Under the pieces are notes generated by a model that saw only the letters and a list, made by a program, of their open reading frames with translations, had not been told where the DNA came from and searched no databases. Positions 25,699 to 34,681 of a stretch of DNA of 64,000 nucleotides are shown here, one piece after another. The position numbers were made by a program, and so were the translations under genes. The DNA is from Herbidospora galbida (GTDB taxonomy: Bacteria > Actinomycetota > Actinomycetes > Streptosporangiales > Streptosporangiaceae), in contig NZ_SZQA01000011.1 of NCBI RefSeq assembly GCF_005233835.1, positions 62,001 to 126,000 of the forward strand, read 5' to 3'. Within the stretch, counting starts at the first letter, position 1; each line of letters starts with the position of its first letter.

Positions 25699-26499
25699 CT
25701 ACGAAATGTGGTCGCACGCGAGCGAGCCGAACACCGCCCGCTTGCGGGCTGGGCGCCAGGTGGTGACCAGCGCGGCCGCGAGGAGGAGTTCCGCGATGTC
25801 CCCGCCGTAGTACATGATCTCGCCGGCGCCGCGGAGTTGCGCGACGGGCACCGGCACGTCGACGAGGAAGCCGCCGTACATGAGCTGGGAGACGACCGCG
25901 TGGGCGGTGATGGCGACGCCGAGCACGACCAGGCGTGCCGGGACCCCCGGGCGGCCCGGGGCGGGATCGGGCCCCGCGACGGCCCAGGCGAACAGCGCGC
26001 CCGACAGCAGGAAATGGACGTGCACGATCCCATGGAGAACCGGATGCTCGGTGGCGACCGTGTAGAGCGGCGTCAGATAGAGGGCGGCCATGGTGCCGGT
26101 GCTCAGGAGCAGGGCGGTCACCGGATGGGCCAGGTACCTGATGAGCCGGGTGTGCAGCAGGCCGGTGAGCCGCCGGGCCGCGACGGTGGGCAGCGCCCGG
26201 AGTGCCACCGTGATCGGCGCGCCCAGGACCAGCGCGATGGGCGCGTACATGCCGATCAGAAGGTGCTGGAGCATGTGGCCGCGGAAGTCGTGGTGCGCGA
26301 AGGAGGCCACCGGAGGCAGCAGAGCCACTCCGAGGAGGACGCATCCGAGCAGGAAGCTCAGCGCACGGTTGCGATCTCCGGAGCGGACGCCGGTACGCCG
26401 CCACGCCCTCGCCGCCAGAACCAGATAGGCGGCCATGAGCAGCGCCACCCCGGCCAGGGGGAGCAGGATCTCCCACGGGCCGCCGCCATGGTCGTGCAT
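25699..26499 (-). CDS. CtaG-type cytochrome c oxidase assembly membrane protein
   Basis: 266 residues. Starts MHDHGGGPWEILLPLAGVAL and continues with about seven TM helices. Histidines typical of the caa3/CtaG family are visible in SFAHHDFRGHMLQHLLIGM, LHGIVHVHFLLSGALFAW, and near the end ELLLAAALVTTWRP. Copper delivery to haem-copper oxidase is the known role of the family; here it stands apart from oxidase genes. The ATG overlaps the stop of the DUF2243 gene (TGATG), so both are co-translated. Confidence 0.88.
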   Translation of the reverse strand: MHDHGGGPWEILLPLAGVALLMAAYLVLAARAWRRTGVRSGDRNRALSFLLGCVLLGVALLPPVASFAHHDFRGHMLQHLLIGMYAPIALVLGAPITVALRALPTVAARRLTGLLHTRLIRYLAHPVTALLLSTGTMAALYLTPLYTVATEHPVLHGIVHVHFLLSGALFAWAVAGPDPAPGRPGVPARLVVLGVAITAHAVVSQLMYGGFLVDVPVPVAQLRGAGEIMYYGGDIAELLLAAALVTTWRPARKRAVFGSLACDHIS

Positions 26500-27035
26500 C
26501 AGGTGCTCCGGGGTTCGGCCGACCCGTGGCCGCCCCGTTGCAGCAGGTACCCGCCGGCCACCAGCAGCGCGCCGAGCACGAGGAAGGCGAGGTCCCACCA
26601 GAGCTGGTAGGGGCCGCCGTGAACGTGGTGGATGCCCAGGATGTGGTGGTCGATGACGCCTTCGACGAGGTTGAACAAGCCCCAGCCGACCAGCATCCAG
26701 CCCCACAGCACCCTGGACCGCCACACCTGACGCCTGCGGTGGGTGACCCGGGCGTACAGGAGAGCGATGCCGGTCAGCACCGCCAGCCAGCAGACGGTGT
26801 GGAAGAGGCCGTCCCAGAGAGTGTTCATCTCCAGGCCGGGGACGGTGAGGGGCGAGTAGTACTTCACACCGATGTTGTCGGTGTCCGTGCTACTCAGCAT
26901 GTGGTGCCACTGCAGGATCTGGTGCAGCAGGATGCCGTCGACGAACCCGCCCAAGCCCACTCCGAGCACGATCCCGGGCGACCTCAGGCGGGCCGGGTGA
27001 TCCTCCGCTCTGACCTGTCCGGTGGCAGCGACCAT
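26499..27035 (-). CDS. DUF2243 membrane protein
   Basis: 178 residues, four TM helices. Conserved family segments GFVDGILLHQILQWHHMLS, NTLWDGLFHTVCWLAVLTG and WGLFNLVEGVIDHHILGIHH with the histidine clusters of DUF2243. Translationally coupled to the CtaG-like gene through TGATG. These two genes commonly occur together in actinobacteria. Probably a metal- or haem-related membrane protein; not proven. Confidence 0.92.
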   Translation of the reverse strand: MVAATGQVRAEDHPARLRSPGIVLGVGLGGFVDGILLHQILQWHHMLSSTDTDNIGVKYYSPLTVPGLEMNTLWDGLFHTVCWLAVLTGIALLYARVTHRRRQVWRSRVLWGWMLVGWGLFNLVEGVIDHHILGIHHVHGGPYQLWWDLAFLVLGALLVAGGYLLQRGGHGSAEPRST

Positions 27036-27297
27036 GGCCCTCTCCGTCTCTTGAAGATCAACACCATGCGGAGCACTACCCTGGGGCGACCTGCGGAATC
27101 AGCTCAGGGGGGCCGAGCGTGGGCCGGCTGGCCGTCCCCTGCGACGGCCTCAGGCATCGGGTGAGCTGACGGCCAGTTCGAGCCGCAGGGCGAGCTGGTC
27201 GCACAGTTCCCGGGGCAGCCGGCTTCGGACATGGTGAAGAGACGCGGCCGTCGTCCAGCGCACGCCCGTCAAGGAGCCGAACTCCGGGAGGTACCCG

Positions 27298-27477
27298 ATG
27301 AGGAGATTCAGCGCAGGTGTGGTCGGCGGCCTGCTGGCCACCGGGGCCATGAGCGTCGTCATGCTGGCCGGCGGGCGAATCGGTCTGTTGGGCGAACAGC
27401 CGCCCCAACGCATCATCCCCCGAGAGGACCCGGGTCCTGGAGGAACTGGGTGCGGTGGTGCCGACGGTACGCACTGA
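27298..27477 (+). CDS. Truncated small membrane protein (DUF6789-like N-terminus)
   Basis: 59 codons after a strong GGGAGG ribosome site. Reads MRRFSAGVVGGLLATGAMSV then VMLAGGRIGLLGEQPPQRII, matching the first TM helix of actinobacterial DUF6789-type membrane proteins, and then loses the family pattern and stops at GADGTH. Intact members have several TM helices, so this is probably a 3'-truncated remnant although the start signals remain. Confidence 0.45.
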   Translation: MRRFSAGVVGGLLATGAMSVVMLAGGRIGLLGEQPPQRIIPREDPGPGGTGCGGADGTH

Positions 27478-27643
27478 TCTGGCCCACCACGAACCAGCGG
27501 GCTGAGCGGGCGGCATCCGGCGCGTGCTCGTCACCCGCCGAGATCGACGGGACGCGCCCCAAGCTGCCAGATCGGCCGGGAGTTGTCCGCCGGTGGCCGG
27601 TCAGGAAAGCCCTGACCGGCGGATTCACGGCTGCTTGTGCAGT

Positions 27644-27941
27644 GGCCCAGGTGGACGATGGCCAGGTCGATGTCGGGAAATCAGGTGGTGATCCGTTCGA
27701 GGCCGTCCCTCGCGGTCCGGTCCCAGTGATCGTCGTGCAGGTGCGAGAGAACCACCGCGTCCAGCGGAGACAACTTCGACCCGTCGATGGCGGGATCGTG
27801 CAGCCGCCGGGTGGTGATGCCGTATCCGAGATGGGCCCGCTGTCCCCGGTGCATGAAGTTGGGGTCGGTGAGCACGGTGAAGCCGTTGTGGCGGATCAGC
27901 GTGGTCGCGTTCCCGATGAATCGCACGCTTGATTCGTCCAT
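27644..27941 (-). pseudogene. Metallo-beta-lactamase-fold hydrolase, truncated
   Basis: From the ATG at 27941 (AAGGAACC upstream) the frame reads MDESSVRFIGNATTLIRHNG then LTDPNFMHRG and the metal-binding LDAVVLSHLHDDHWDR. It ends with a stop after ERITT at 27681. Directly after the stop the same frame resumes as FPDIDLAIVHLG, a later part of the same fold. So there has been an internal deletion, and the C-terminal half with the remaining zinc ligands is lost. Confidence 0.65.
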
Positions 27942-28145
27942 GACGGTTCCTTGCGCGAGATCAGGCGGCGTGCCGATGGGACAGCGAGCTGGGTGCGCCC
28001 TCAGGGGGAGCCGGCAAGGTGGCACGCTGTTCGGCCAGGTCGGTTCCCCTACCCCCGGTTTCAGAGGCCAACCCGCGTTCAGCCGATGTTTGCCCATGTC
28101 ATCGCGGGTAGGGATCAATGTTCACCACGATGAGAGGACATTGAC

Positions 28146-28394
28146 ATGCAACCCGATGCCGCCCACGAGCCCGGCTCGCCGGAGGGGATGACCTCGGGCG
28201 AGGTGGACAGCCGCAGTGAGTTGGCCAAGTGGATCAGCGGGACGCATGTGTTCCCGGCTGATCGCGCGGCTCTGCTCAAGCAGGCCCAGTCCGAAGGGGC
28301 GCCGGACGTGGTCTTGGCCGTCATCCGCTCGATCCCCGACCGCAGATACGAGAATCTCCAGGAGGTCGCCGACCAACTGGGCATGACGGGGTAG
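28146..28394 (+). CDS. DUF2795 protein
   Basis: 82 residues. The core SELAKWISGTHVFPADRAAL then LKQAQSEGAPDVVLAVIRSI and PDRRYENLQEVADQLG is the DUF2795 fold, a small helical domain. An AGAGGACATTGAC leader precedes the ATG. Function unknown. It is a free-standing gene between the MBL-fold remnant and the ferritin-like gene. Confidence 0.88.
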   Translation: MQPDAAHEPGSPEGMTSGEVDSRSELAKWISGTHVFPADRAALLKQAQSEGAPDVVLAVIRSIPDRRYENLQEVADQLGMTG

Positions 28395-28472
28395 AACGCG
28401 CGCATCCGAGCTCCCCGCCCGGTGGGTTGGCCGGGCGGGAGCCCTGCGGGCTTCCAGGACCGTTTGGGCCCG

Positions 28473-29681
28473 TCAGGTGGGCCGGTTCGTCCGGAGGCTC
28501 TGCACGGGGTGCGGACCCTCGGTCTCCAGCCGGTATTCGTGCCCCGACTTCATCGCGTTCTCCGCGATGACCACCTCGGAGGCGGGCTTCTCGTCGTCGA
28601 GCACGGCCCGCTGCATGGCCTCGAAGCGCTCGTGCGCCTCCTGGACGTAGCCCGTTCCGATCGTCGTGTAGTCGATCTGGGTGGCCAGCAACTCGCGCAG
28701 GTAGGCCTTGTTCGGCTCGAAGGTCACCGGGACCGGCAGTTCGGGCGCGAGCACCTGCTCCGGGTCACGGCCGTCGAACCGCTTGAACGCCTCTGCGGCC
28801 AGTCCCAGGTGCTCCAGCTCCATGTTGAGGTGGAGTTCCCAGATCGCCTTGATCCTCGGGTCGCTCTCGGTCTCCATGAACGAGTGGTAGAGGTAGCACT
28901 CGTTGTACTCATGGTTGAGCAGCATCTCCCACCAGGTCTCGCCCGGGTCGACGAGCGACTCGTAGTGGGTGACGTGCTCCTCCTCGATCATCCCGATCTC
29001 CTGGTAGAGCTGCCGGGCGATCGGTTCCATGTAGAGCGGGCCGACGTTCATGTAGAAGTTCATGGTCTGCTGCTCGGTCGACATGATCGTGAGCGCGTGC
29101 AGCTTGGAGATCGGCGATGCGACGGTCCGGTCGTAGTTCTGCCGGACGTTGTCGACCGGGTGGCGATGCTGGAGGTAGGTCGGGCGGCCCGGCATCACCT
29201 CGGTGAGCCCGTCGACGATCTTCTCGGCCCGGCGGTGCTCGATCATCTCGTACAGGTTGGCGTACCGATAGAGATGGTCGAAGTCCTCCAGCACGCCGAA
29301 CTCGTAGGCCTGCCTCAGGTACGGGTCGGGCTCCATCCGGGCCACCCAGGAGGTCAGGTCGACCGCCACCTGCTCGTAGGCGATCGTCGTCTCCAGTACC
29401 GAGGCCAGCCCCGGCAGCAGCCAGTTGACCGCCTTCTGCTGCTGGGACTCGATGTAGCGGACCCGCGCGAGCTGCTGCTTCATCTCCACGTCCGGGCAGT
29501 GCCGGGCCATGTTGTGGCTGAAGAAGATCGCCTCGGTCTCGAGGCCGTTCATCGTGATGATCCGGCAGCGGGTGTAGGGATCGGACTCGTCGGGGTCGAT
29601 CGGCATCACCGCGAGCTCGCGCCAGGTACGGAGCTGGTCGTCCAACGGGATGCCGCGCTCACGCAGCGGGTTGAAGGTCAT
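28473..29681 (-). CDS. Ferritin-like/diiron-type hypothetical protein
   Basis: 402 residues, almost entirely helical and soluble. Glu/His pairs at helix spacing suggest a ferritin-like metal site: EQQTMNFYM, EIGMIEEEHVTHYESL, EYNECYLYHSF and HLNMELEHLGLAAEAFKRF. No signal peptide or membrane segment. Its ATG overlaps the stop of the hemerythrin gene (ATGA), so the two iron-type proteins are made together. Likely an oxygen or stress-related metal enzyme; reaction unknown. Confidence 0.65.
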   Translation of the reverse strand: MTFNPLRERGIPLDDQLRTWRELAVMPIDPDESDPYTRCRIITMNGLETEAIFFSHNMARHCPDVEMKQQLARVRYIESQQQKAVNWLLPGLASVLETTIAYEQVAVDLTSWVARMEPDPYLRQAYEFGVLEDFDHLYRYANLYEMIEHRRAEKIVDGLTEVMPGRPTYLQHRHPVDNVRQNYDRTVASPISKLHALTIMSTEQQTMNFYMNVGPLYMEPIARQLYQEIGMIEEEHVTHYESLVDPGETWWEMLLNHEYNECYLYHSFMETESDPRIKAIWELHLNMELEHLGLAAEAFKRFDGRDPEQVLAPELPVPVTFEPNKAYLRELLATQIDYTTIGTGYVQEAHERFEAMQRAVLDDEKPASEVVIAENAMKSGHEYRLETEGPHPVQSLRTNRPT

Positions 29682-30238
29682 TTGTCCTCACCCATCACTT
29701 TGCGGATGAGGTCCCGGGCCCGGTCCATGATCGCCATAGGTGCGCCCACCAGCACGTTCTTGGTCGCCGACTCGACACCCGGGTGGGGCCGGGTGGGCGC
29801 CATCTTCTCGGCGGCCTCCACGGCCGCGGTCATCTTCGCCAGGCGCGCGGGATCGCCCTCACGGGTCAGGTGGATGAACTCATACCGCTCCTCGGCGCGG
29901 GCGTGCATGAGCACGTCCTTGCGGAGCACCTCCAGGTGCTTGAGGAAGTCGGGATGGTGCGGGCCCATCTCGTCGAGGTCGGACAGCAGTTGCTTGGCCT
30001 CGTTCTCCTCCCTCAGCCGGTCGTCGACGATCGCGTCGCCTCCGTCGACGACCCGCCGCACATAGGGATGGACGATCTCCTCCTCGGCCGTCTCGTGCAC
30101 GGCGAGCAGGTGGACCAACCGGTGGAAGGCCTCCTCGCGGGCGCTCCCCTCGGAGGCCTCGACCTCGGCGAACAGGTCTCTGATCTCTGCGTGCTGGCGG
30201 ACCAGAAAGGCCACCACATCAGTAGGCCGAGCATTCAT
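29678..30238 (-). CDS. Hemerythrin-domain protein
   Basis: 186 residues. The HHE pattern is seen in VVAFLVRQHAEIRDLFAEVE, LLAVHETAEEEIVHP, and HLEVLRKDVLMHARAEERYE, which supply the His and Glu ligands of a diiron O2/NO-binding site. A C-terminal tail of about 55 residues with a short helix follows. Starts MNARPTDVVA. A perfect 15-bp palindrome lies 60 bases upstream. Couples to the ferritin-like gene by ATGA overlap. Confidence 0.88.
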   Translation of the reverse strand: MNARPTDVVAFLVRQHAEIRDLFAEVEASEGSAREEAFHRLVHLLAVHETAEEEIVHPYVRRVVDGGDAIVDDRLREENEAKQLLSDLDEMGPHHPDFLKHLEVLRKDVLMHARAEERYEFIHLTREGDPARLAKMTAAVEAAEKMAPTRPHPGVESATKNVLVGAPMAIMDRARDLIRKVMGEDK

Positions 30239-30297
30239 CGACGATTACCTAACCGGGACATATGGCATAGTCTTCGGACAATCCACTCTTACCCAGA

Positions 30298-30312
30298 GTT
30301 ACTGACAGTAAC
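30298..30312. promoter_or_regulatory. GTTACTG-A-CAGTAAC palindrome
   Basis: A perfect 15-bp inverted repeat in a locally AT-richer intergenic stretch, 60 bases upstream of the hemerythrin start and just 3' of the ligase pseudogene. It has the form of a repressor operator. No regulator gene is adjacent. Confidence 0.55.
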
Positions 30313-30313
30313 G

Positions 30314-31240
30314 CTAGGTATCGAAGCCGTGGGGGACCGCTTCCGGTGACAAGTCGGGGCGGAGTCGCAGGAAGCGCAGCGGATGCCGCCAGCGACCGTG
30401 GTCGCGGGCCACATCGGCCAGCACCTCCACCACCACATCGGGGTGCACCCGGACGTACGAGAGGGGCGTCGCCGAGCTGAAAAGCCCGGCCCATCGAGGT
30501 GGGAGCAGCTCGGGCCAGGGGTGATCGGCGTGTGCGGCGTGCAGATGGTCGGCCAGCTCGGCGGCTTGCCCATCGTGGAGACGACTGGTTCGGCCGAGGA
30601 TGAGGTCCTGGGGGTGGGGGAGCGTGCCGGTGACGCCGCCGACGATCATCTCGGTGGTGATGCGGGTCTTGTACTTCCACCACCCGCGCACGCCGGGCCG
30701 GTAGGGGTCCGCCGCCGCTTTGATCATCAGGCCTTCGGTGCCCTTGGGCGCCAGGATCTCCATCCACAGCAGAGCCTCGGCGAGGTCGGCAGTCTGCATG
30801 GACAGGGCCAGTAGGCCTGTGGTCGGGACGTGGGCGAACAACTCCTCAAGGCGTCTGCGCCGCTCGGTCAGCGGATGGCCGCGCAGGTCCGTCCCATCGG
30901 TTTCCAGCAGGTCGAAGGCGACGTAGTGACAGGGCTCGGTTCGGGCCAGGTGCCGGGCTCAGTCGCCGGCGCGGCGTTGGAGCGCGCCGGCGACCGAGCC
31001 GGCCGTTCGCGCTCCAGCGCACGATCTCCCCATCCAGGACGGTGCCCGGCGGCAAGTGCTGCCGGAGCGCCGTCACGACCTCGGGGAACCTCTCGTTCAG
31101 GCGCGCCTGACGCCGCGATTCCAACTGCACGCCGCGGTGCTCGTCGAGCCCCGCCAGCGCCCGGTAACCGTCGTACTTCGCCTCGTAAAAGGCAGCCTCC
31201 GCGGCAGGCGTCGGGCATGGGCGGAAGGTCGACGGTACGG
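30314..31240 (-). pseudogene. ATP-dependent DNA ligase with frameshifts and a stop
   Basis: Pieces of one bacterial ATP-dependent (LigC/LigD-type) ligase are read in order: ARTVDLPPMPDA, then AFYEAKYDGYRALAGLDEHR with the adenylation lysine motif EAKYDG, then ERFPEVVTALRQHLPPGTVL and DGEIVRW. A TGA follows in the LARTEPCHYVAFDLLE frame, and then EGLMIKAAADPYRPGVRGWW KYK with the rest of the OB-domain side. At least two frameshifts (about 31200 and 31000) and one TGA (about 30960) separate them, so no active ligase can be made. Confidence 0.75.
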
Positions 31241-31508
31241 GCCGGCATCGGCCCCTCTGTACGGATGTTCACGCTGGTAGTCCCCTCAAACGCACCTACG
31301 TCGTTCTCGGGCGACGCTCCTGCCAGGTGGCCGGTTCCCAGCGAGAGGATCACCCAGACCTGCGCGGATGGTGATGGCCCGTCGGCTGCTGGAGGAGCTC
31401 CGGGTGTTTGTCGGCATATGAGGGATTTGTGGCCGGATATGGGCGGCGCCGCGCCTTGATCCGTGGGCAGCATGGAAGCCGGACACTCCTTCTGAAAGGT
31501 CGGCGGCG
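31241..31508. other. Intergenic region upstream of the HD-domain gene
   Basis: No gene seen. It holds two imperfect direct repeats around 31408-31443 (TTTGTCGGCATATG and TTTGTGGCCGGATATG), which may be regulatory for the HD-hydrolase operon. AAAGG precedes the ATG at 31509. Confidence 0.4.
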
Positions 31509-32147
31509 ATGCCAGAGGCCATCGCGGGGCTGGAGATCCCTGAGACGACGGCGGTCGCCGAGGCGACCAAGATCGCTCAGGACATGACCGGTCCCCTCAT
31601 CTACCACCACTCCCGGCGGGTCTACTTCTTCGGGCTGATCCACGCCAACCGGCTCGGCGTGAAGCCCGACCCGGAGCTGCTCTACCTGGCGGCCATGTTC
31701 CACGACACCGGCCTGCGGACGCCCTTCTCCGAGGTCGAGCAGCGCTTCGAGGTCGACGGGGCCGACCACGCGCGGGCGTTCCTCGCCGAGCGGGGCTTCT
31801 CCGCGGCCGCCGCCGACACGGTCTGGACGGCCATCGCCCTGCACACCACGCCAGGCATCCCGGGCCGGATGGCCCCGGAGATCGCGGCCGTCCACCTCGG
31901 CGTGCTGACCGACATCGTCGGCTTCGGGCTCGACGGGTTCGCCCACGGTCAGCTGAACGAGATCCTCGCCGCCCATCCCCGGGGAGACTTCAAGAACGAG
32001 TTCCTGCGCGAGTACGTCGACGGGCAGAAGGACCGCCCGGACACCACCGTGGGGACCGTCAACTCCGATGTGCTCGAACACTTCGTCCCCGGCTTCCGGC
32101 GGACGACGACGGTCGAGCGCATCCTGAACTCCGAGTGGCCGAGCTGA
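31509..32147 (+). CDS. HD-domain phosphohydrolase-like protein (cyanamide-hydratase-like)
   Basis: 212 residues. HD metal motif pieces: IYHHSRRVYFFG, then LYLAAMFHDTGL (His-Asp), then IALHTTPGIPG. The overall pattern matches the cyanamide hydratase-like HD subgroup common in actinomycetes and fungi. The next gene starts inside its stop codon (TGATG). Likely a small-molecule hydrolase; the substrate is not evident. Confidence 0.85.
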   Translation: MPEAIAGLEIPETTAVAEATKIAQDMTGPLIYHHSRRVYFFGLIHANRLGVKPDPELLYLAAMFHDTGLRTPFSEVEQRFEVDGADHARAFLAERGFSAAAADTVWTAIALHTTPGIPGRMAPEIAAVHLGVLTDIVGFGLDGFAHGQLNEILAAHPRGDFKNEFLREYVDGQKDRPDTTVGTVNSDVLEHFVPGFRRTTTVERILNSEWPS

Positions 32148-33064
32148 TGCGCGCGGTCATCGCGCGGGAGCGCGACGCCGGAGTCGACGGCCTCACCCTG
32201 GCCGACATGCCCTATCCCCACGCGGCCGAGAACGATGTCATCGTGCGGGTGCACGCCGCCGGGTTCACCCCCGGCGAGCTCGACTGGCCGGCCACGTGGA
32301 CCGACCGGGCCGGGCGCGACCGGACGCCCAGCATCCCCGGGCACGAGCTGTCCGGGGTCGTGGCCGAACTCGGCTACGGGACCACCGGCCTCACCGTGGG
32401 CCAGCGGGTCTTCGGCCTGACCGACTGGGCCAGGAACGGGTCCCTGGCCGAGTTCACCGCCGTGGAGGCCCGAAACCTGGCGCCCCTCCCGGCCGACGTC
32501 GACCACACCACGGCGGCCGCGCTGGCCATCTCCGGGCTGACCGCCTGGCAGGGGCTGTTCGACCACGCCCGCCTCACGACCGGGCAGACCGTCCTGATCA
32601 GTGGCGCGGCCGGGGGCGTCGGGTCGATCGCCGTCCAGCTCGCGCGGGAGGCGGGGGCCGTCGTGATCGCCACCGGCCGGGCCCGCGACCGCGAGGTCGC
32701 GCTGGGCCTCGGCGCGACGACCTTCCTCGACCTCGACGCCGAGGACGTCCGGGACGCCGGTGAGGTGGACGTGGTGTTCGACGTCATCGGCGGCGAGATC
32801 ATGGCCCGGTCGACGGAACTGATCCGGCCGGGCGGCACCCTCGTCAGCGTCGCCATGCCGCCCGACGTGCGGCCCAAGGACGGGCGGGCCCTGTTCTTCG
32901 TCGTCGAACCCGACCGCGCCCGGCTGGCCGACCTCGCCCAGCGGGTCAGGGACGGCCGGCTCAGGCCGCTGGTGGGCGCCGTGCGCCCGCTGTCGGAGGC
33001 GGCCGACGGATGCGCCCGCAAATCCGCCGTGCCCGGGAAGACGATCATCCAGGTGGCGGCCTGA
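32147..33064 (+). CDS. NADP-dependent quinone/alcohol oxidoreductase (MDR superfamily)
   Basis: 305 residues starting MRAVIARERDAGVDGL. A GroES-like N-terminus (AAGFTPGELDWPATW, IPGHELSGVVAEL) is followed by a Rossmann domain with SGAAGGVGSIAVQLAREAGA. The zinc ligands of alcohol dehydrogenases are missing, which fits zinc-independent quinone reductase-type members. ATG overlaps the upstream TGA; an in-frame GTG at 32135 is an alternative start. Co-transcribed with the HD hydrolase. Confidence 0.88.
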   Translation: MRAVIARERDAGVDGLTLADMPYPHAAENDVIVRVHAAGFTPGELDWPATWTDRAGRDRTPSIPGHELSGVVAELGYGTTGLTVGQRVFGLTDWARNGSLAEFTAVEARNLAPLPADVDHTTAAALAISGLTAWQGLFDHARLTTGQTVLISGAAGGVGSIAVQLAREAGAVVIATGRARDREVALGLGATTFLDLDAEDVRDAGEVDVVFDVIGGEIMARSTELIRPGGTLVSVAMPPDVRPKDGRALFFVVEPDRARLADLAQRVRDGRLRPLVGAVRPLSEAADGCARKSAVPGKTIIQVAA

Positions 33065-33165
33065 CCCAGCCCGGCGGCCGTGTCAGCACCACGACGGCCC
33101 GGTGTCAGCGCGGTCGGCGACCGTGATCCTCACGAACCGAACCACCGGACGCTGAGGAGAGCATC

Positions 33166-34383
33166 ATGGGTCGTTTCACCGAATCAGGGCTGCGCCGGCT
33201 GCGCGGCGTGCTGGCCGGGCACGTCGAGTCGGGCCGGATCCCCGGGCTGGTCGCCCTGGTCGCCCGGGGCGAGGAGGTCCACGTCGAGACCGTCGGGACC
33301 ATGCGCCACGACGGCGGCCCGCCGATGGGCCGGGACACGATCTTCCGGATGGCCTCGACGTCCAAGCCGGTGTCGGTCGCGGCGGCGATGATCCTGCTCG
33401 ACGAGTGCCGACTGCGGCTCGACGACCTGGTCGACCCGTGGCTGCCCGAACTGGCCGACCGGCGCGTGCTCACCCGCGTCGACGGCCCGCTCGACGACAC
33501 CGTGCCGGCCCGGCGGCCGATCACCGTCCGCGACGTGCTGACCTCCACGTTCGGGCTCGGCATGGACCTGACCGCGCTCGGCTCGCCGATCATGAACGCG
33601 GTCTTCGAGCAGGGCCTCACGCCCAACCTGCCCGTGGAGATGCCCGAGCCGGACGAGTGGATGCGCCGCCTGGGCACGCTGCCGCTGATGTACCAGCCGG
33701 GGGAGCGCTGGCAGTACCACATCAGCAGCGACCTGCTCGGCGTGCTCGTCGCCCGGGTCACCGGCCAGTCGTTCGAGAGCTTCCTGCGCGAACGCCTCTT
33801 CGACCCCCTGGGCATGACCGACACCGGCTTCGACGTCCCCGCCGGCGAGATCGACCGCCTGCCGCCCCTCTATGCCCCCGACCCCGCGAGCGGGGAGTTC
33901 CACGTGTGGGACCCGGCCGAGGGCGGCCGCCACAGCGCTCCGCCGGCCTTCCAGGGCGGCGGCGGGGGCCTGGTCTCCACCGCCGACGACTACCACGCGT
34001 ACTTCCGGATGCTGCTCAACGGCGGGGTCCACGAGGGCGAGCGGATCCTCTCGCGGCCGGCGGTCGAGCTGATGACCACCAACCGGCTCACGCCCGAGCA
34101 GAACGCCTTCCGCAACGCCCTGGCGGCCGACAACGTCCACGTGTCGTTCGGCCAGGGCCAGCACGGCGGCTGGGGCATGGGGATGGCGGTGCGGACGTAC
34201 CGGGGCGACTACGCGCCGATCGGGCAGTTCGGCTGGGACGGCGGCAGCGGCACCTCGACCTACGCCGATCCGGCCAACGGGCTCGTCGGGATCCTGCTCA
34301 CCCAGGTCGGGATGTCGGTCCCGGATCCGGCCCGGCTCGTCCATGATTTTTGGACCACTGTCTACCAAGCGATCGAGGAGTAA
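33166..34383 (+). CDS. Serine hydrolase, class C beta-lactamase/esterase family
   Basis: 405 residues without a signal peptide. The SxxK motif is S64-T-S-K67 in FRMASTSKPVSVA. The second motif region is WQYHISSDLLG, with Tyr kept. The third is FGWDGGSGT. It matches cytosolic EstB/DAP-peptidase-like esterases rather than true beta-lactamases. It follows the MDR gene by 100 bases and could be in the same transcript, with a clear hairpin terminator behind it. Confidence 0.9.
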   Translation: MGRFTESGLRRLRGVLAGHVESGRIPGLVALVARGEEVHVETVGTMRHDGGPPMGRDTIFRMASTSKPVSVAAAMILLDECRLRLDDLVDPWLPELADRRVLTRVDGPLDDTVPARRPITVRDVLTSTFGLGMDLTALGSPIMNAVFEQGLTPNLPVEMPEPDEWMRRLGTLPLMYQPGERWQYHISSDLLGVLVARVTGQSFESFLRERLFDPLGMTDTGFDVPAGEIDRLPPLYAPDPASGEFHVWDPAEGGRHSAPPAFQGGGGGLVSTADDYHAYFRMLLNGGVHEGERILSRPAVELMTTNRLTPEQNAFRNALAADNVHVSFGQGQHGGWGMGMAVRTYRGDYAPIGQFGWDGGSGTSTYADPANGLVGILLTQVGMSVPDPARLVHDFWTTVYQAIEE

Positions 34384-34399
34384 AAGCTTTGCCCAACGT

Positions 34400-34432
34400 G
34401 AACCCCGCCAGGCGTCGGCATTGGCGGGGTTC
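34400..34432 (+). terminator. Hairpin terminator after the serine hydrolase
   Basis: GAACCCCGCCA and TGGCGGGGTTC form a perfect 11-base stem with an 11-base loop, 16 bases after the stop codon. No U-tract. Confidence 0.75.
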
Positions 34433-34681
34433 GCCGCCCTCACCAGGCACAACAGGTTTTGTCCAGGTGAACTGCGCGTCATAGACTCAAAAGTGAACAG
34501 GAGGTCGTCCGCCTCCCCAGAGAATCGCCGTCGACGTCCTCGCGACTCCGGCCTCGGCCCGGACGCCACTCACAAAAGCGGAAAAGACCGCGCGATCACC
34601 TGACAGCACACCGGCCGACTTCGGGCAGAGGTTCGGCCGGGCTTTTCGCGTCCCCTGTCCGCGAAGCAGAAAGGCCCTTCG
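34433..34681. other. Leader region of the second orphan kinase
   Basis: Roughly 250 bases without a gene. It includes a GGCCG/CGGCC-type dyad around 34611-34645. Presumed to contain the promoter of the kinase gene; no consensus elements identified. Confidence 0.4.

Noticed and set aside
33166-34383. True secreted beta-lactamase
   Set aside because: The SxxK motif is present but there is no signal peptide, and the second and third motifs are esterase-like (YHIS, WDGGSG).
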